Source: Sitta carolinensis (taxonomy: Eukaryota > Chordata > Aves > Passeriformes > Sittidae). Taken from it: DNA of 64,000 bases. The stretch spans positions 7,205,501-7,269,500 of the forward strand of contig CM063290.1 in assembly GCA_032173965.1 (NCBI GenBank). The letters run 5' to 3'. This document shows positions 1 to 12,700 of the stretch, one piece after another; position 1 is the first letter of the stretch, and each line of letters opens with the position of its first letter. The notes below the pieces were generated by a model. The model ran no database searches. It had not been told where the DNA came from and worked only from the letters and a program-made list of their open reading frames with translations. A program made the translations under genes and the position numbers.

Positions 1-870
1 GCCCATGACAGTTCTTTTCAGAGATTGCTTGGAGTTGCATCCCGTCTGCTAGTTGTTGCTTTTGTCTCGTGAGATTTCCAACACGAATTTGGGTTATCTC
101 ATCTCTTTTTCTTTTTTTTCCTTGTTTGTTTGTTTTTAGTCTGATTACAATGAGATTTTAGTGACTCAGGTCTCGGCTATGTACTATTTCTGTTTCCCTG
201 GAGATTGGTTTTGTTTCTTGACTAATGAACATGAGACCCATGGCTTAGTTTTAAAGATTATTTACTATCAATGCAATAATCAGGAGTTGCACTTGGCAGA
301 ATTTTAAACAACATTTTAAAGTTATAGTACTATTTTATTACATGCATAACATAATATCCACACTACATCTTTCTGCTGCAGTCCACATAGATCAATAACA
401 TAGATGAAAAGCTTTGTATTTTTATGTTTCATCTAAATACTTTTCTCTATTCTTTATAAGTTTTAGGGACCCATGCCATTGCACCTGCATTTGAATTCTC
501 CTGATTATAGGGAACCTTACTTGCTAAAACAATGAGAGAAATGTGTTCATTTATCATTGCTTGTACCCAGAAGAACTATGACTGACATTGCTGCAGGTAT
601 TCTGGCAAGCTAAAATGTTTCATACAGCTAATAGGAGGGACTAAGATTCATTTGAAGACAGAAGGGTTCTATTTTGCTCTAAAGACAACTTATATTTTCT
701 AAATTGAGGATTGCAGATTTCAAAATTTTTCTAAGCCCTCTGCTGACCTTGAACACTTCGTGAAATAATGGAACCAAAATCTGCAATAACGATCCTTACA
801 TATTGCTTCAAAATCACTTACATCTTCTGTAGTTTTGGCTTCCTATCATATTCCTATAAACAGATATGCA
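1..870. other. Intergenic DNA, nothing recognised
   Basis: AT-rich sequence with stop codons in all frames and no exon-like stretch bounded by good splice sites. No repeat family was recognised. It could be the far end of an upstream gene's 3' region or plain intergenic DNA; the sequence does not say which. Confidence 0.5.
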
Positions 871-1362
871 GCTGTGGTGTTTTAACCCCAGCCAGCAGCT
901 CAGCCCCACACAGGTGCTCATTCACTACCCCACAGTGTAGTGGGGGAGAGAATCAGAGGGGAAAGGTGACCTTTATCTGATGAGATAAAGACAATGTAAA
1001 AGGCAAAGCAAAAGCTGCATTCTTAAAGCAAAGCAAAACAAGAATTGACTCCCCCCTTGCCAAGGGCAGGTGTTCAGCCATGCCCAGGGGAGCAGGGCTC
1101 CATCAGCTGTGACCCAGGGAGACAAATGCCATCGCTCTGAACGTCCCCTGTTCCTTCTCCTGACCAGCACGATGCCCTCGGGTCACTCACGATCACCTGT
1201 CCCAGTTTTGTCCCCTCCCAGCCCCGTCCTGTTGGGATGGGGTGAGGAGCAGAAGGGCCTTGGCTCTGTGCAAGCCCTGCCCACACAGAGGAAAAATATT
1301 CCTGTATTGCCAGCACTGCTTCCAGCACAAACCCCAAACACAGCCCCATACTAACTAAAAGT
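871..1362. mobile_element. Avian endogenous retrovirus LTR-like fragment
   Basis: A GC-richer block in AT-rich surroundings. Its ordered landmarks resemble a common bird ERV LTR family as I remember it: a GTTTTAACCCCAGC start, a 'cacaggtgctcattcactac' segment, a 'gagataaagacaatgtaaaa' segment, a 'caggtgttcagccatgccca' segment, and an end near 'cacagccccatactaac'. No gag, pol or env coding sequence lies beside it, so it looks like a solo or truncated LTR. Both LTR ends are unclear and no target-site duplication was found. Family assignment is from memory; orientation is left open. Confidence 0.6.
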
Positions 1363-2725
1363 TTTGCTCATCAGTCACCCAACACTATGCATGCAAAGAA
1401 TTGTCCAACTTCGCTACAGAGGCTGAAAATCTAAAGAGAGGTTAAAATACAAGTAATAATTTTTTAACCATAAACAGAGGATCCATAAAAAGTTACAATT
1501 AAAGCAAGTAATAGTAAAAGGCCAGATTATCTTTCTTCTCCATGTATGTTAAGGTCAATCATTCAAAGTCTCCAGTCGTTTCTCATTGTTTTCCAGAGAA
1601 AGAAAAATAACTGTTGAGATGTTAACACCACTACATATCACAGTGTGTATACACATATAATTATAGAAATCATTGTGTATGAAGACCTTTCAATCTAAGG
1701 AAGATAAATATATACAAGGTAAGTAGATCACTTGATTTATTCAAAAGATTATCAAATCACACTAAATTACCACATTTCTAGTAGGAAGAATAATATAATC
1801 ATAGAATATAGTGAGTTGGAAGGGAGATGGCCAGCAGAGAAACTGGTAATGGTGACTTCTTAATCTTCATTATCATAAATATTTGTAGGATTGCATCTGT
1901 AGAATGGTGAGAAGTTTGGTCATAGCCTGAGAAATACTGCAAGTTGTGAAGAGGAAGTTGTAAGAAAAGAAGTTCTATGGCCTGCAGCAGAAGGGAAGGA
2001 TCTCTGGGCAGACTGCAGGAGTGCTAGGAAGAGCTAGAATAGATCGTGAGGACTGCAGCTTTAGCAAGACAGAGACAAGATTTAGCTGGAAGCAAGGAGG
2101 GGGAGCCAGCACCATGTGACTCTCCAGCCAGTGTTTGCGGCCACTGGTATTGCAAAAGAAATCTCAGGAATAAAATTTTATTTGAGGCAGAATAATTTAT
2201 CTAAGTCATGATCTTGGCGTTTGGTGGAGGTACTATAATTACAAGAACTTGATCAGATCTTCCCGTAAGAAATCCTGTAGATGACAAGTAATATTCAGGT
2301 CACACTTCTCCTTTGAAGTTTTAATGGCCACTACAATTTTATGTTAGTCACTCACTCATGTTTGAAGAGGCGTGCAAAGCCTTGGCTGTCTCCATTTGTC
2401 TATAACTACTTTAGAAGCTTCTGAAGGCACTGAACTCATAAAACTGCAGGCTTCAAAGAGCTTATTCAAAGATTCCATTCTGCTGCTGCCATTTATCAAA
2501 GAGACACTTTTAAAATGTATAGCTCTTTATAATAAAATATTTTTTAAAATATAAACCTGAGAGTGGGGATGATTAAAACAAAATCTCCATTGGCTTCAAT
2601 GGCAGCAGAACTGAGTTCCATAGCTTTAAATACAATATTTATATTTCTACAAATAGTGTTATAGTAAAAAAGTTCCTAATATAATGAAGCACAATTCATC
2701 ACAATTCATTTTCCCCTCTTTTTTT

Positions 2726-2740
2726 CCCCCCCCCCCCCCC
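2726..2740. repeat. Poly(C) run, 15 bases
   Basis: Fifteen consecutive C bases follow a short T-rich stretch. This is a mononucleotide microsatellite and its length is probably polymorphic or subject to sequencing error. Confidence 0.9.
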
Positions 2741-3967
2741 AATAATTTTTTGGAACTTGACTGTATGTTTAACCTTGAACTTTAAATCAAATTTTAAATT
2801 TAACCCCACAATACAGAAAAAGATTGTCTTTCCTAAAGAAAATAGAAACTCACTGTTTCTAAATAGAATTAATTCCATTTTCTGATGCAAATCTGAAGGG
2901 TCAGTAGAATGTTAATATTAGATCACCATTTATTTTAAAAAATAAACCTTATATATTTTATTTTATCTTGTCATTTATCAATTCCATGATAGATCTTCCA
3001 GAGTTCTAGTACATGGTTCTAGATAAATCACGACATGGAGTTATTTCTTATCCCATTTAAACAAGAATGACAATACTTACCTACGTGACATTCATAGGAC
3101 ATGGTCCAATCATGTTCCCCAAAACACTTTCCATTGACTTTATTAGATCAGCCCTTTAACTCCTCATCTTCTGTAAAGAATCTTGGCCTGTGGGGAAAGT
3201 GGTAGTTAATGTCTATGGAATGGTTATGATACAGCTAAAAATGATTTTAGAAGTGCATCTTTAGGGTTATAAAGTCTGCCACTCCTTCCTTGACCCAGCT
3301 CGGGTGATTGTTTTGTTTGCTCCAAGAGAGGACAACATAACATCACATCTGTTGCCATGGGAATGGCTGGGATTTTGCAAATTCAGCTTTGTGTCTTCAT
3401 GAAATCAGGCAGAACAAAAGAAATGGGCAATAGGGGAAAGGCCATTGTTTAAGAACAAGGGCAATTTGGTTCTAAACTCAGGCCTTTGTGTGTATTGGGG
3501 TAACTCCCCATCCAGCACCTTTTGAAGTCACTCCTTTCTGTTGTTACTTACAAGGTTTTCCTGGTCGCTTTGGGAAGGAATTCCACATCCAGTCTGCTTG
3601 AGCACGGCCTGGCAGAGTGGCCTGATTTGAGTCTCTGGACTCAGTACAAGGAAACAAAGATAAAACGATGATAATGATCCTGTAAACACAGGTAATAGCA
3701 CTTTTCCTAGTCTGGAGTAATTCCCCCATCTTTCCAATTATAAATTATGTTATTCTGAAATTATTTCTCTGGTTGGGATAACAATCATTTTTCTAAAATA
3801 AAATTATTACTATTTTAAAATAAAATACTTTATGACAGAAAATATGCTGGAATACCTAAATGACAAGTATCTGGTAAATGCCCTGTTTACACAAAACTTC
3901 AGAATCTGGACTTTTTAAACAAGTGTGTCAAGTTGGTTTTTTTTGGTTTTTTGGGGGGTTTTTTCCC

Positions 3968-3990
3968 TTTTTTTTTTTTTTTTTTTTTTT
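3968..3990. repeat. Poly(T) run, 23 bases
   Basis: A mononucleotide T run preceded by T/G-rich and CCC interruptions. It could be a simple microsatellite or the reversed A tail of an old retroinsertion; no flanking element was recognised. Confidence 0.9.
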
Positions 3991-6900
3991 CTTTTGCAGT
4001 AGCACTATTGCTTTATCTAATTTAACAGAGGAAGAAATTTGAGGGTTGCACTACATCTACCAGTTATTGTTTCCAAAGTGTTATTTTTGAATTCCTAGCT
4101 ATTCCTGGAAAACATAGTCCTGCTTGGAAAACCATGACTCTGTTAATGGCCTGCTTTAGAAGTAACACAATTGCCAATCAATAAAAATTGGCATAGATGG
4201 TATTTGAGAAAAACAGACAATTTGTGGTCTCCATCATGCAGTTCTGAAATACCAGGGTAAATTATGGGCTTTCTGGGAGTGTTGTACAAATATCTGTTTC
4301 ATCTTTGCAGAACCATTTAGGAAGGACAAAAAAATGATGTAGTCCTGCACCTAATGTTTTTGACTGGACTTGTGCATCAGTTAAAGTTTACCTCCCTCTG
4401 GAGATGGATTTGACTGATTTCTTTTTTTTTTTTTTTCTGGATAGATAAAATTAAATTCCCTGACACTGGAAGTCTTGCTTTCAAAACAATTTTGACAAAT
4501 ACTGGAACTTTAGGCCTTTTTCCTACACACACAGTGAGACAATTTATAGTAAAATTGAGGTATTTATTTGAAAATCCAAAGTTTTGCCTTCTGTAATAAG
4601 CCATGAAAGGCCGTCTCTGGGAAACTAACAGTATTGTGGATGCTGAATGCCCTCCCCTACTTCCCCCTCTCCACAAGTTAAACCAAAGATGTGCAACTTC
4701 AGTAAACTCTGGGGAACAAGCTCTTGTTATTTTGATGAAAAATCTGAGGTGGAATTTATAATCTATTTCTTACAGAACTTGATGACAAAAGGGCTTGTTT
4801 TTAAAGCGGGACTTAGCCAAATTTCCTCAGCTGTCCTCAGAGGTTCCGTGCAGTTGCAGTGTGTTGGTGGAGATGGGGATGCATTGTGCTCCTCAGGTAA
4901 GAGCAGCAGAGCACCTGGGCTGAGTCCTTCTCTGGAGGCTGGGGCACTTGGGACCTTAAGAGTCAAAGAAAGAACAGAACTGTGATTTTTTTTTTTGTTC
5001 ATTTCCACCCATTGCAGCCAGCAATGCAATCTTCTTCAACAATCAGTCGTAGGACAAAGTACTGAAATAACCCCCGGGGTGGGAGGTGGCACCTTTTTGT
5101 TTGCTGTACAGTGATTTTAAAGGGAAATGTATTTCAAGGCACCTTTGATCAGCATTACTACTTGGCAAAAATATTTTTTTCTCTATAGTAAACTGTTGAA
5201 TAAGAACATTGATTCTTGTGGTTTGAACCTGGCTAATGAATTTGTGAGGTTGATCAGACCAAATATTTATAGCAGACAGAATGAAGAGGCCAAAGCAGTT
5301 ATTGCAGTAAATTGACGAAATATTTTGACAGCTACTGAAAAGTTCTTCTGTCCAAAAGGTGGTGTTAGGAAACAGGTACAGACTTGAACTGCAGTCCTTA
5401 GAAATATACACCTTGGCACAATTGCAGATAACAAAAAGGGAAAAAGAATGACAAATAGGTTTTCAAAAATATGGAGCGACTCTGAAATATTTCAAAACTG
5501 CTCCATGAGAAGGGGTGCAATAGCATGTCTAGGTAAACTGGCAGAATTGTATCAAAACTCAGCTTCAATTTTGCTGTTTATTTCAAGCCCAAAAACTGTA
5601 AAGCTGTTTTTTTTCACATATATGGATTTTTTTCCTAATACATTTTACCACCTTTCTTCACTTTATATGACTTACCTATATAATGCAAACATGCACCACA
5701 CTGGAAAAATTGTTGAGGTATAAGAGCAAAGCCACATCTGAACAAACAGCTTGAGGACAAAGCTGTGATCACATGGGGGCAGTTCTCCCAGAGGCTCTGA
5801 ATACATTTTCAAAGCAGGATTTTGTACCTGATTAGTTGTCGTATTTAAATTTCCAAATAAATATTGCTATTCAATGAAAGATAATTACTAGAGGCATTAT
5901 GAGTCTGAACACAGTGTCAAAAGCAAAGGCTATGCTTGTTTAATAATGTAAACAGAATGGAAACCCTTATGTTTGAAACACTTTGAATAGCAACACAAGA
6001 AGATGAAAATAGCACTTGAAATGATGCATCAGGGATCCAGCGTGGATGTGGGTGGAACCTCTGGTGCAGAATCAAACTATCAACTCTGTGCATTGGGTAG
6101 ACCTCTGCTGATCAGGATTTGAATGCTTTCCGTAAATCTCATAAGCACTCTCTAAAGTTCTTTGTATGTTTTTAGCAAAAGATAACACATTGACATAAAT
6201 TCCATTGTGCTGAACTGTTAACACCAAGAGAAAGCTAAGTTGTCAAAATCATACTTACTGAATAAGTTCAGACTTCTCCTAAGGCAAAAATAACTCACTA
6301 TTGAAAAAACAAGATGAAGACACAAAGATAGTGGCAGATACCCTGAATGCATTTTGAAATGCAGAAGTTGTCATTATTTAACTAATAAAAAAAGGCATTA
6401 CTCTGGGTAGAACTAACTTAGTAAAGGAGATCCAGAAGTCTCACATCCATTCTCAGTAGATTTTTTTCCCCATTTTTCTCTTCAGCCTTAAACAAGCTCA
6501 ACTGTTAAAAGCCATCAAAATTCCCTGATCTGAATATTTAGAAGAAGTGATTATTTCTGGACTGCTTCTGTGAAGTAAAACTTACTAGTCTCATGTTTGA
6601 GACAGCCTGTACTACACATTTCAGAGACCAAATGCCAGGAAAGGATTAACAAATTACATAGAAGTTGTATTCACTGGAAAACTTATTAGAGCACCAAAAG
6701 GAAGTTGCACACAAGATGAGCCATTAAAAAAGCCCATTCCATGCTGAGGTACCTGGGCAGCTGCTGGGTTCACATTCCTGAAGCTTAGGGACATATGAGC
6801 AGCATGGGAAAAAACCTTCTGGAAGTTACAGAAACAAATTATTGATTTATTTTTATATCTGTAGAAGAACAAAAACCCCTCAAGAAGTTTGTATAGGATG

Positions 6901-7158
6901 AATCTTTCTACCATTGGTGCAATCTTCTGATTAATTCTCATCTTAAATACTGAGTTAGAATGGAATATGCTGAATAAAAAAGGTTCATCGTAATTTGGCC
7001 AAGATGAGATTCCATGCATGTTCATAGATAATGGATTACAAGTTGCAACTGCCTCAGTTTTGTAATTCTCTATTATATCAATGGAAGTATAACACAACCT
7101 GGCTTTTAGGTCACAAGTCCTAGGAGAAAATGCAGCATAAATTCCAGAGAAATTGGTT

Positions 7159-7198
7159 AAAAAAAAAAAAAAAAAATAAAAAAAAAAAAAAAAAAAAA
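7159..7198. repeat. Poly(A) tract with one T
   Basis: Eighteen A, one T, then twenty-one A. Read on the other strand it creates a phenylalanine-rich N-terminus for a chance open frame. It may be a retroposon tail, but the DNA to its left was not recognised as an element. Confidence 0.9.
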
Positions 7199-9614
7199 GC
7201 ATCATCAACATAGCAGTTTTTTCTTAAAAAGGAGTGTCACTTATTAGAATTACCAGACTTGAGACAGACTTTTTTCTTGATAAAGAAAAATAAGTTGCCA
7301 ATGCCTAACAAAAACAAGAGGTCCCCAAATACTGGCGACACAGACCAAAGAGTGATAAAAATGACCCATATTTCTAACTGGGAAAAAAAAACCAAAACAA
7401 AAACCAAGATAAATTTCAGGCATTGTTTGCTAACTCAAGGTAGATACCAGTCTGTTCTTATAAAAGTCAGGTATTCTCATTCACTCCTGGTCAGTTTTAC
7501 AGGAAAGATTGAAGCTCCTCAGTCAAAGCTCATGACAGTCTACAAGGCCATAGACAGGATAAGCAAGATGTTATTACAACTACTGGAAGCACTGATAATG
7601 TAGCGTACACACCTTTTTTATATGGTTATTCAGATACAGCTAAGGTTGGAAGATAACCCATTGACAATGCTTTTGTTGTATCTTTAACACCAAGGCCATT
7701 TCTAAGTTTGCATGAGACTATTTTTCTTGCATGATTTCCCACAACAATCACTACTCAGGGTGATGGCCACCTCAGGAGACTGCTTTTTAGGCCTTTTCTT
7801 GCACTAAGGAATTTTTATATTTGTCTATCCAGCTTGCAAAGTTCCTATCTACCACTTTCCCATTCTGTTAAATTTTTTGGGAACGCCCTGAGGTTCCCCT
7901 TTTCTCCACTGTGTCAGACACTGTGGATATCCTCCCAATGCCTGGACATGCCAGGTCTGAGTCCTCCCTTCTAGCCCCACAGGGACTCTTTCCATGCCCA
8001 CACAACTCACTCTTGACACTTTATACATACGGGACCCTTATGGCTTCTTCCCTTTCACACATTATTAATTCTCCTATTCCTACAATGGGAAGACAAGCAG
8101 AGATGAGATATTTTGTTGTCACACTGCATGATGCTAATAGCTTTGATCTGTGGACAATTACAGATCCTTCTGGGATCCACCAGCTCAATATCTGAGCTTT
8201 ATATATTCACTGTTTAGCTTTTTTTCTCATTTGATTCTGCTTAAATCTGTAAATACCTATGCACTTATGCCTAGAATGTTCTTTGAGAAATGGTGGAGCT
8301 GATTGGATGTATTATTCAAAAGTTTCCATGTTACAGCCTAAAAGACAAATGACACCAACCTGAGAATAAAACCCTGCTCCATTTGGCTCCCTGTTATCTG
8401 CAGGAGCTTTCCTGGGGTGAGCTATTTGGAGGATGTACAGAAGCATGTGTGACTTTCATGTTGCTGTTAAGGTGAGGCCATTGTGCCAAGGGCTGTGATG
8501 AGTTTTCATAAAGATAGTCTGAAAAGACAAAACCGGGACACTGGCTTTGCTTCCCAGGTGGGTGAAAGAAGGCAAGGGGCACAACCAGAGGAACTCAGAA
8601 CCAAGAATGGCCAGCCAGAGAAAGTTCTGTGATCAAAGTCCAAGAAAAGGTGAGGTTTTTTTCATGAAATTTGCCATTAGAGATATTGAGAAGGCCTATG
8701 TATTAAATTCCTGAGTTTTGAGGCACTGTAATAGAGCTGTCAAACAAAGATATAGAAAGTGCCACTGTTTCCACCAGACATGATAAGCTAAGGATTCCCA
8801 ACAAAGTAAGGCCACCTGAAGAGGGATAATGAAAGTGATTACATCAGCAAAGAGGAAGGAACAATCCAGGTAAAGAGTTGGTGGATGTTTGATCTTGGAG
8901 GGTTGCTGTTACCTCCAGTGCAGTCATCCAAAGCTGTCTAAAAATTAAATAGGCTAAAAGAACAAGAATGCCTAGGATTTCTTCCAGGAATTTCTGTAGT
9001 TACCTACTAGGCATCAAAGGAGACTTCTTTTGAACCTTCAAATATACAAGGAGGTCACATGCATTAGTGACTGCAGATTTGGTAACCTATTATTCATTAT
9101 TTTCTTTTACTGATTGTTTTACAGTCCCCAAGGCTAGTGTGTTGCTTTCTGTGCCATAAAAAAAAAAATCTGTAAAATCTTGAGGTTTTTTACAGCAGCT
9201 GCTTCTCCTTGTTAATGACAATAGCAGCATATTTTTTCCCTATTAATTCTAATTAGGTGGTCTCACATGAATGTTAAGTCAAATTGTTATAATGAAAGAT
9301 GTCTTGTAACTGGGAAAAAAAAAAAAAAAAAAGGACAGGTAGACCTAAGATATTTCTTATTTAAAGATGACCTTTAAAAACATAAAATTGCAACAAATTA
9401 ATTACAACAAATTAATTACTTGGCTTAACCACTTTGTTAATTTTTTTTTTAAATAAAACATGATTATATGCCATGCTCAGGTTATGCTGGCATCCAGGAC
9501 AAAGAGACAAGCCAAAGCAATGAGAAAATTGTGGAAAAGTAAGGTATCACCCACAGATATAAATAGCCACTAATTAAACAGACGCAGTTAGAAAAATAAT
9601 CTGTTTGTTTTATA

Positions 9615-9760
9615 ACTCTAGGTGGCAGCAGTGGAACAAAATAGAGAAAAATGTATGATTGTGATTAAACTTGCTCCCTGTTAATACAAAATCCATTAAT
9701 TACATACTGCTGATGCTGTTGCATGACTCAGTGTTACTTCTACACTCTAGATGGCAGCAG
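9615..9760 (+). promoter_or_regulatory. Two tandem CTCF-like motifs in a diverged duplication
   Basis: Position 9615 reads actctaggtggcagcag and position 9744 reads acactctagatggcagcag, both on the + strand. They match the CTCF core pattern (YAG-R-K-GGCAG) with an upstream C-rich shoulder. Bases after each copy also resemble each other (acaaaata[g/c]agaaaaat), so the two are probably copies of one unit about 129 bp apart. Binding is inferred from motif resemblance only. Confidence 0.45.
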
Positions 9761-12700
9761 CATCACAAAATACAGAAAAATAAGATTAATTGTATTCCTG
9801 CTGTGTCTGAGAATGCAACCCCTTCAAGTTTTTGGAGGTTAGAGTTGGAGAGGTCGAAATGCAGATTTCCTGTAGGCATTTCCCACCACAAAAGAAGAAA
9901 AAAAGCCCTAACAGTGATTGTTAAATATCAGGTACAATTACAGGTAAATCACTTCTGAAGCAATGTGTGGTTTTGCCATTCTGGGTTTTCCTAATGGAGA
10001 ATGGATGTGCAGAAAGCATAAATGACAGCACCTCTGCAGGTGAGTGTGGTATAGTGATCCTAAAAAACCCTGTGCATGTGCATACCTGTCATGCTTTTGT
10101 GCATTAGGAGAATTACAGCTTTTGCCAGAGAAGGCAGTAACAGCAACCATACCATGTATTCAGTCTTTCAAGTGTGAGTTTTTGTGCACATCAGTTGACA
10201 AGGACTTCATGTTCATAAGCTGGGTCAAAAGACTGAGGTGAAAAGAAGGCATTTGCTTTAGAAGATACAAAGTTTTGGTAAAACCCATTTTGAATATTTT
10301 TTGACTAGAAAGCATCATAGGTGCCAGGTCAGCTGAAGGCTGAGCTGAGACCAGCAGCAGGAGGGGCTGGAGCTGGAGCCACACAGCCTCATCTCTCCTG
10401 CTTTTTCCCTCCTGATGGGAAGAAGGTCCCGACTGGATGAAAAGCTCCAGCAGTCCAGTAATACCTTCATGTCCAAACCATTACCTGCCAGGGGAGCTTC
10501 CACAGAAATCTACAGAGCATTATTTAAGTATCTGAGTCTGTTGTTCAGGGTGCTGTGGGTACCTCCCCTGGGTAACTATGCTGAGCTATGGCCAAAAGAG
10601 CAAAGCCTCTCCCAGCAGACACTGTGACCAGCAATGCCATGCCCCACCAAGCCTAAACATGGGGTATCAAGAGAAATCCAGTGTAGGCAGAGATTCTTTC
10701 GGGGAACTCACTTTGTCCAGCTGGCTGCTGTATAATCCTCGGACTCAGAGGCTTCTGGAGGGTGGAGGAGGTTACCTCCTGGTCCAGTTTTCTGGTGTTA
10801 GGAGCACATTTTGTCAGGAACAGATTGCTGCCCAGTGCCATGGCAGGGTCACACTATGGGGGTGGTTCCTTTGCTGTATTTGGGGAAAGTGCCTTGTTCA
10901 AAGGTACAAATCTGTGCCGAGAGCTCTCACTGGGATCTCTAAGTGATCCATGAGCAGGACTATGAGGGAGACCCAAACACTAATTGGGGGCCCATTGGGT
11001 TTTTCCTTTGTTCTTTGATCCTTTAACATTCACTCAATATGGAAAAGTTCTTGTTCTGTAATGTTTAATTTAAGAATGGAGTTTTGATTAAACAATTATT
11101 TTGTTTTAAAAGTAGTTATATCTATCTAGGGAAAAAGAAGATGAAAGTGGGAAACTAAAACTGGACTGGTATCACCAGTATTTGCTAAAGCAAAAGTTAA
11201 GGCAATCCACTTATTGGGTGAATATAAACCGAAAAAATTTTTTAATATAAATACATTTGTAAGCTATTGGTAAATCAGGTCTGAATTAAATTATCAGATC
11301 ATCAGTTCCAAAGACTGACTATAAACTTTAAATAATTTATTATGAACTCTTTGTTTATAAATCCTAAAGACCTTCATCCTGTGAATCTGTAACTCAGAAG
11401 TTACATTAGTATTTTGACAGGGAAATTAAAAAATCTTTACTACCTGAACAAAACTGAGGAAGAGATGGTGTTCTCTTTTCAGTTCCTCTGCAGTGGCTTT
11501 TACCTTCCTTTCTCTAAAGTACCTTCCTTTTCTCTAAAGTAAGCCTATCCAACTATTGTTTCAGGCTACTTAAGACTATTGCAAAGTTTTCTGGCACTTT
11601 TCCCAGCTGAACTCCAGTAGCTTTTAATAAACAGGCCTGACTGCATTTTCAAATCCTAAAATTAAATTCAAAATATTTTGGATGTCTCTCACCAAGGAAA
11701 GCAAGGACAAAAGCAAGTACAGGAAAAATCAGATACTGAAGACTGCAAAAAAATTCAACTCTATTGTCTGTTCTTACAGTCTCTTGGAAGAAGAGATGAA
11801 ACAATAGCAGAGCCAATTGGTGCTGCTGAGTACTGTGCCCCTTTCTCCACAGCCCAGAAAGGAGCCCCTGCACTGGGCTGCTCTGGAGCTCTGCTAGTAC
11901 ATGTGCTGAGGTTTCTGTTTTCTGGTGAATACCAGGTGCCACCTGCACTGTGAGGTGTGTGACAAGTTTCCTGTCCTTGGCAGCCCTCCATAACCTCATG
12001 GTCGCAAGGCAGAGATGTGTTTGAGATCAGAGTTTTCTGACGATTAGGCACAGCTTAGCCCTGTCCTGTAGGGACAAGTACCTGCTGGGACACTATTCCA
12101 GGGGACAGTGATTCCATGGAAATAGTAGTTTTTTTCCTGTTAGAGTCCTGTTGAATTTAACACTGTGGCATTAATTTGGCCAGATATGTGTTTGCACATC
12201 TGCTGTAGCCAGATTCCCAGACAAAGCTGTTCCACTGGTGGGATGAGCAGGCACAGTGAAAGTAAGGGCTGTATCTTTCACCTGGGCAAAAGCTCTCTGG
12301 TCCTTGTCTCCTTTGAATACATTCCTTCGAGGCTTGGACAACTCTTGATAGCAGAGATCACATTAGATGGTGCCAGTGAATTTATTGGTGGGATGAGGGC
12401 AAAGACAGCTGCTGCCTGCTCCTTAGTATTATCAATACATGTAGTAATAGCAGTAGTGTTTTCTGCCCACTGTTAATTCGTCAGGTGAGTAGCAGCTATG
12501 TACTGCAGGAGACCTGCAGGGGTCATTGTTTTAGTTCCTCATTATTGCAACCACTTTGAATATTTCTTTAGAAGGAAGTTCCTGTGCCTGAGGCCATAAT
12601 GTACATACCTGCTGTCTGACCCACTGTTCAGTTGCACAGAGCAACAACTGAAGACATGTTCTAGAAACAATATCTTGGAGTGGAGTAATGCAGGAGGAGG

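Larger units (their letters stand above)
1363..9590. other. Intergenic AT-rich DNA with low-complexity tracts
   Basis: No coding exon recognised. It contains a 15-base C run (2726-2740), a 23-base T run (3968-3990), an interrupted A tract (7159-7198), and a 14-bp direct repeat of caacaaattaatta (9391-9418). A short 'aatcatagaat...ttggaaggga' stretch near 1797-1828 could be a CR1 3'-end scrap. A 185-codon antisense open frame ends in the A tract at 7159-7198 and shows no protein-like features. An ancient-repeat-like motif lies near 2587-2610. Confidence 0.5.

Noticed and set aside
6654..7211. A 185-codon open frame on the minus strand
   Set aside because: Its N-terminus is poly-phenylalanine from the A tract at 7159-7198. 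The rest has no domain, repeat or splice context, and no promoter is visible.
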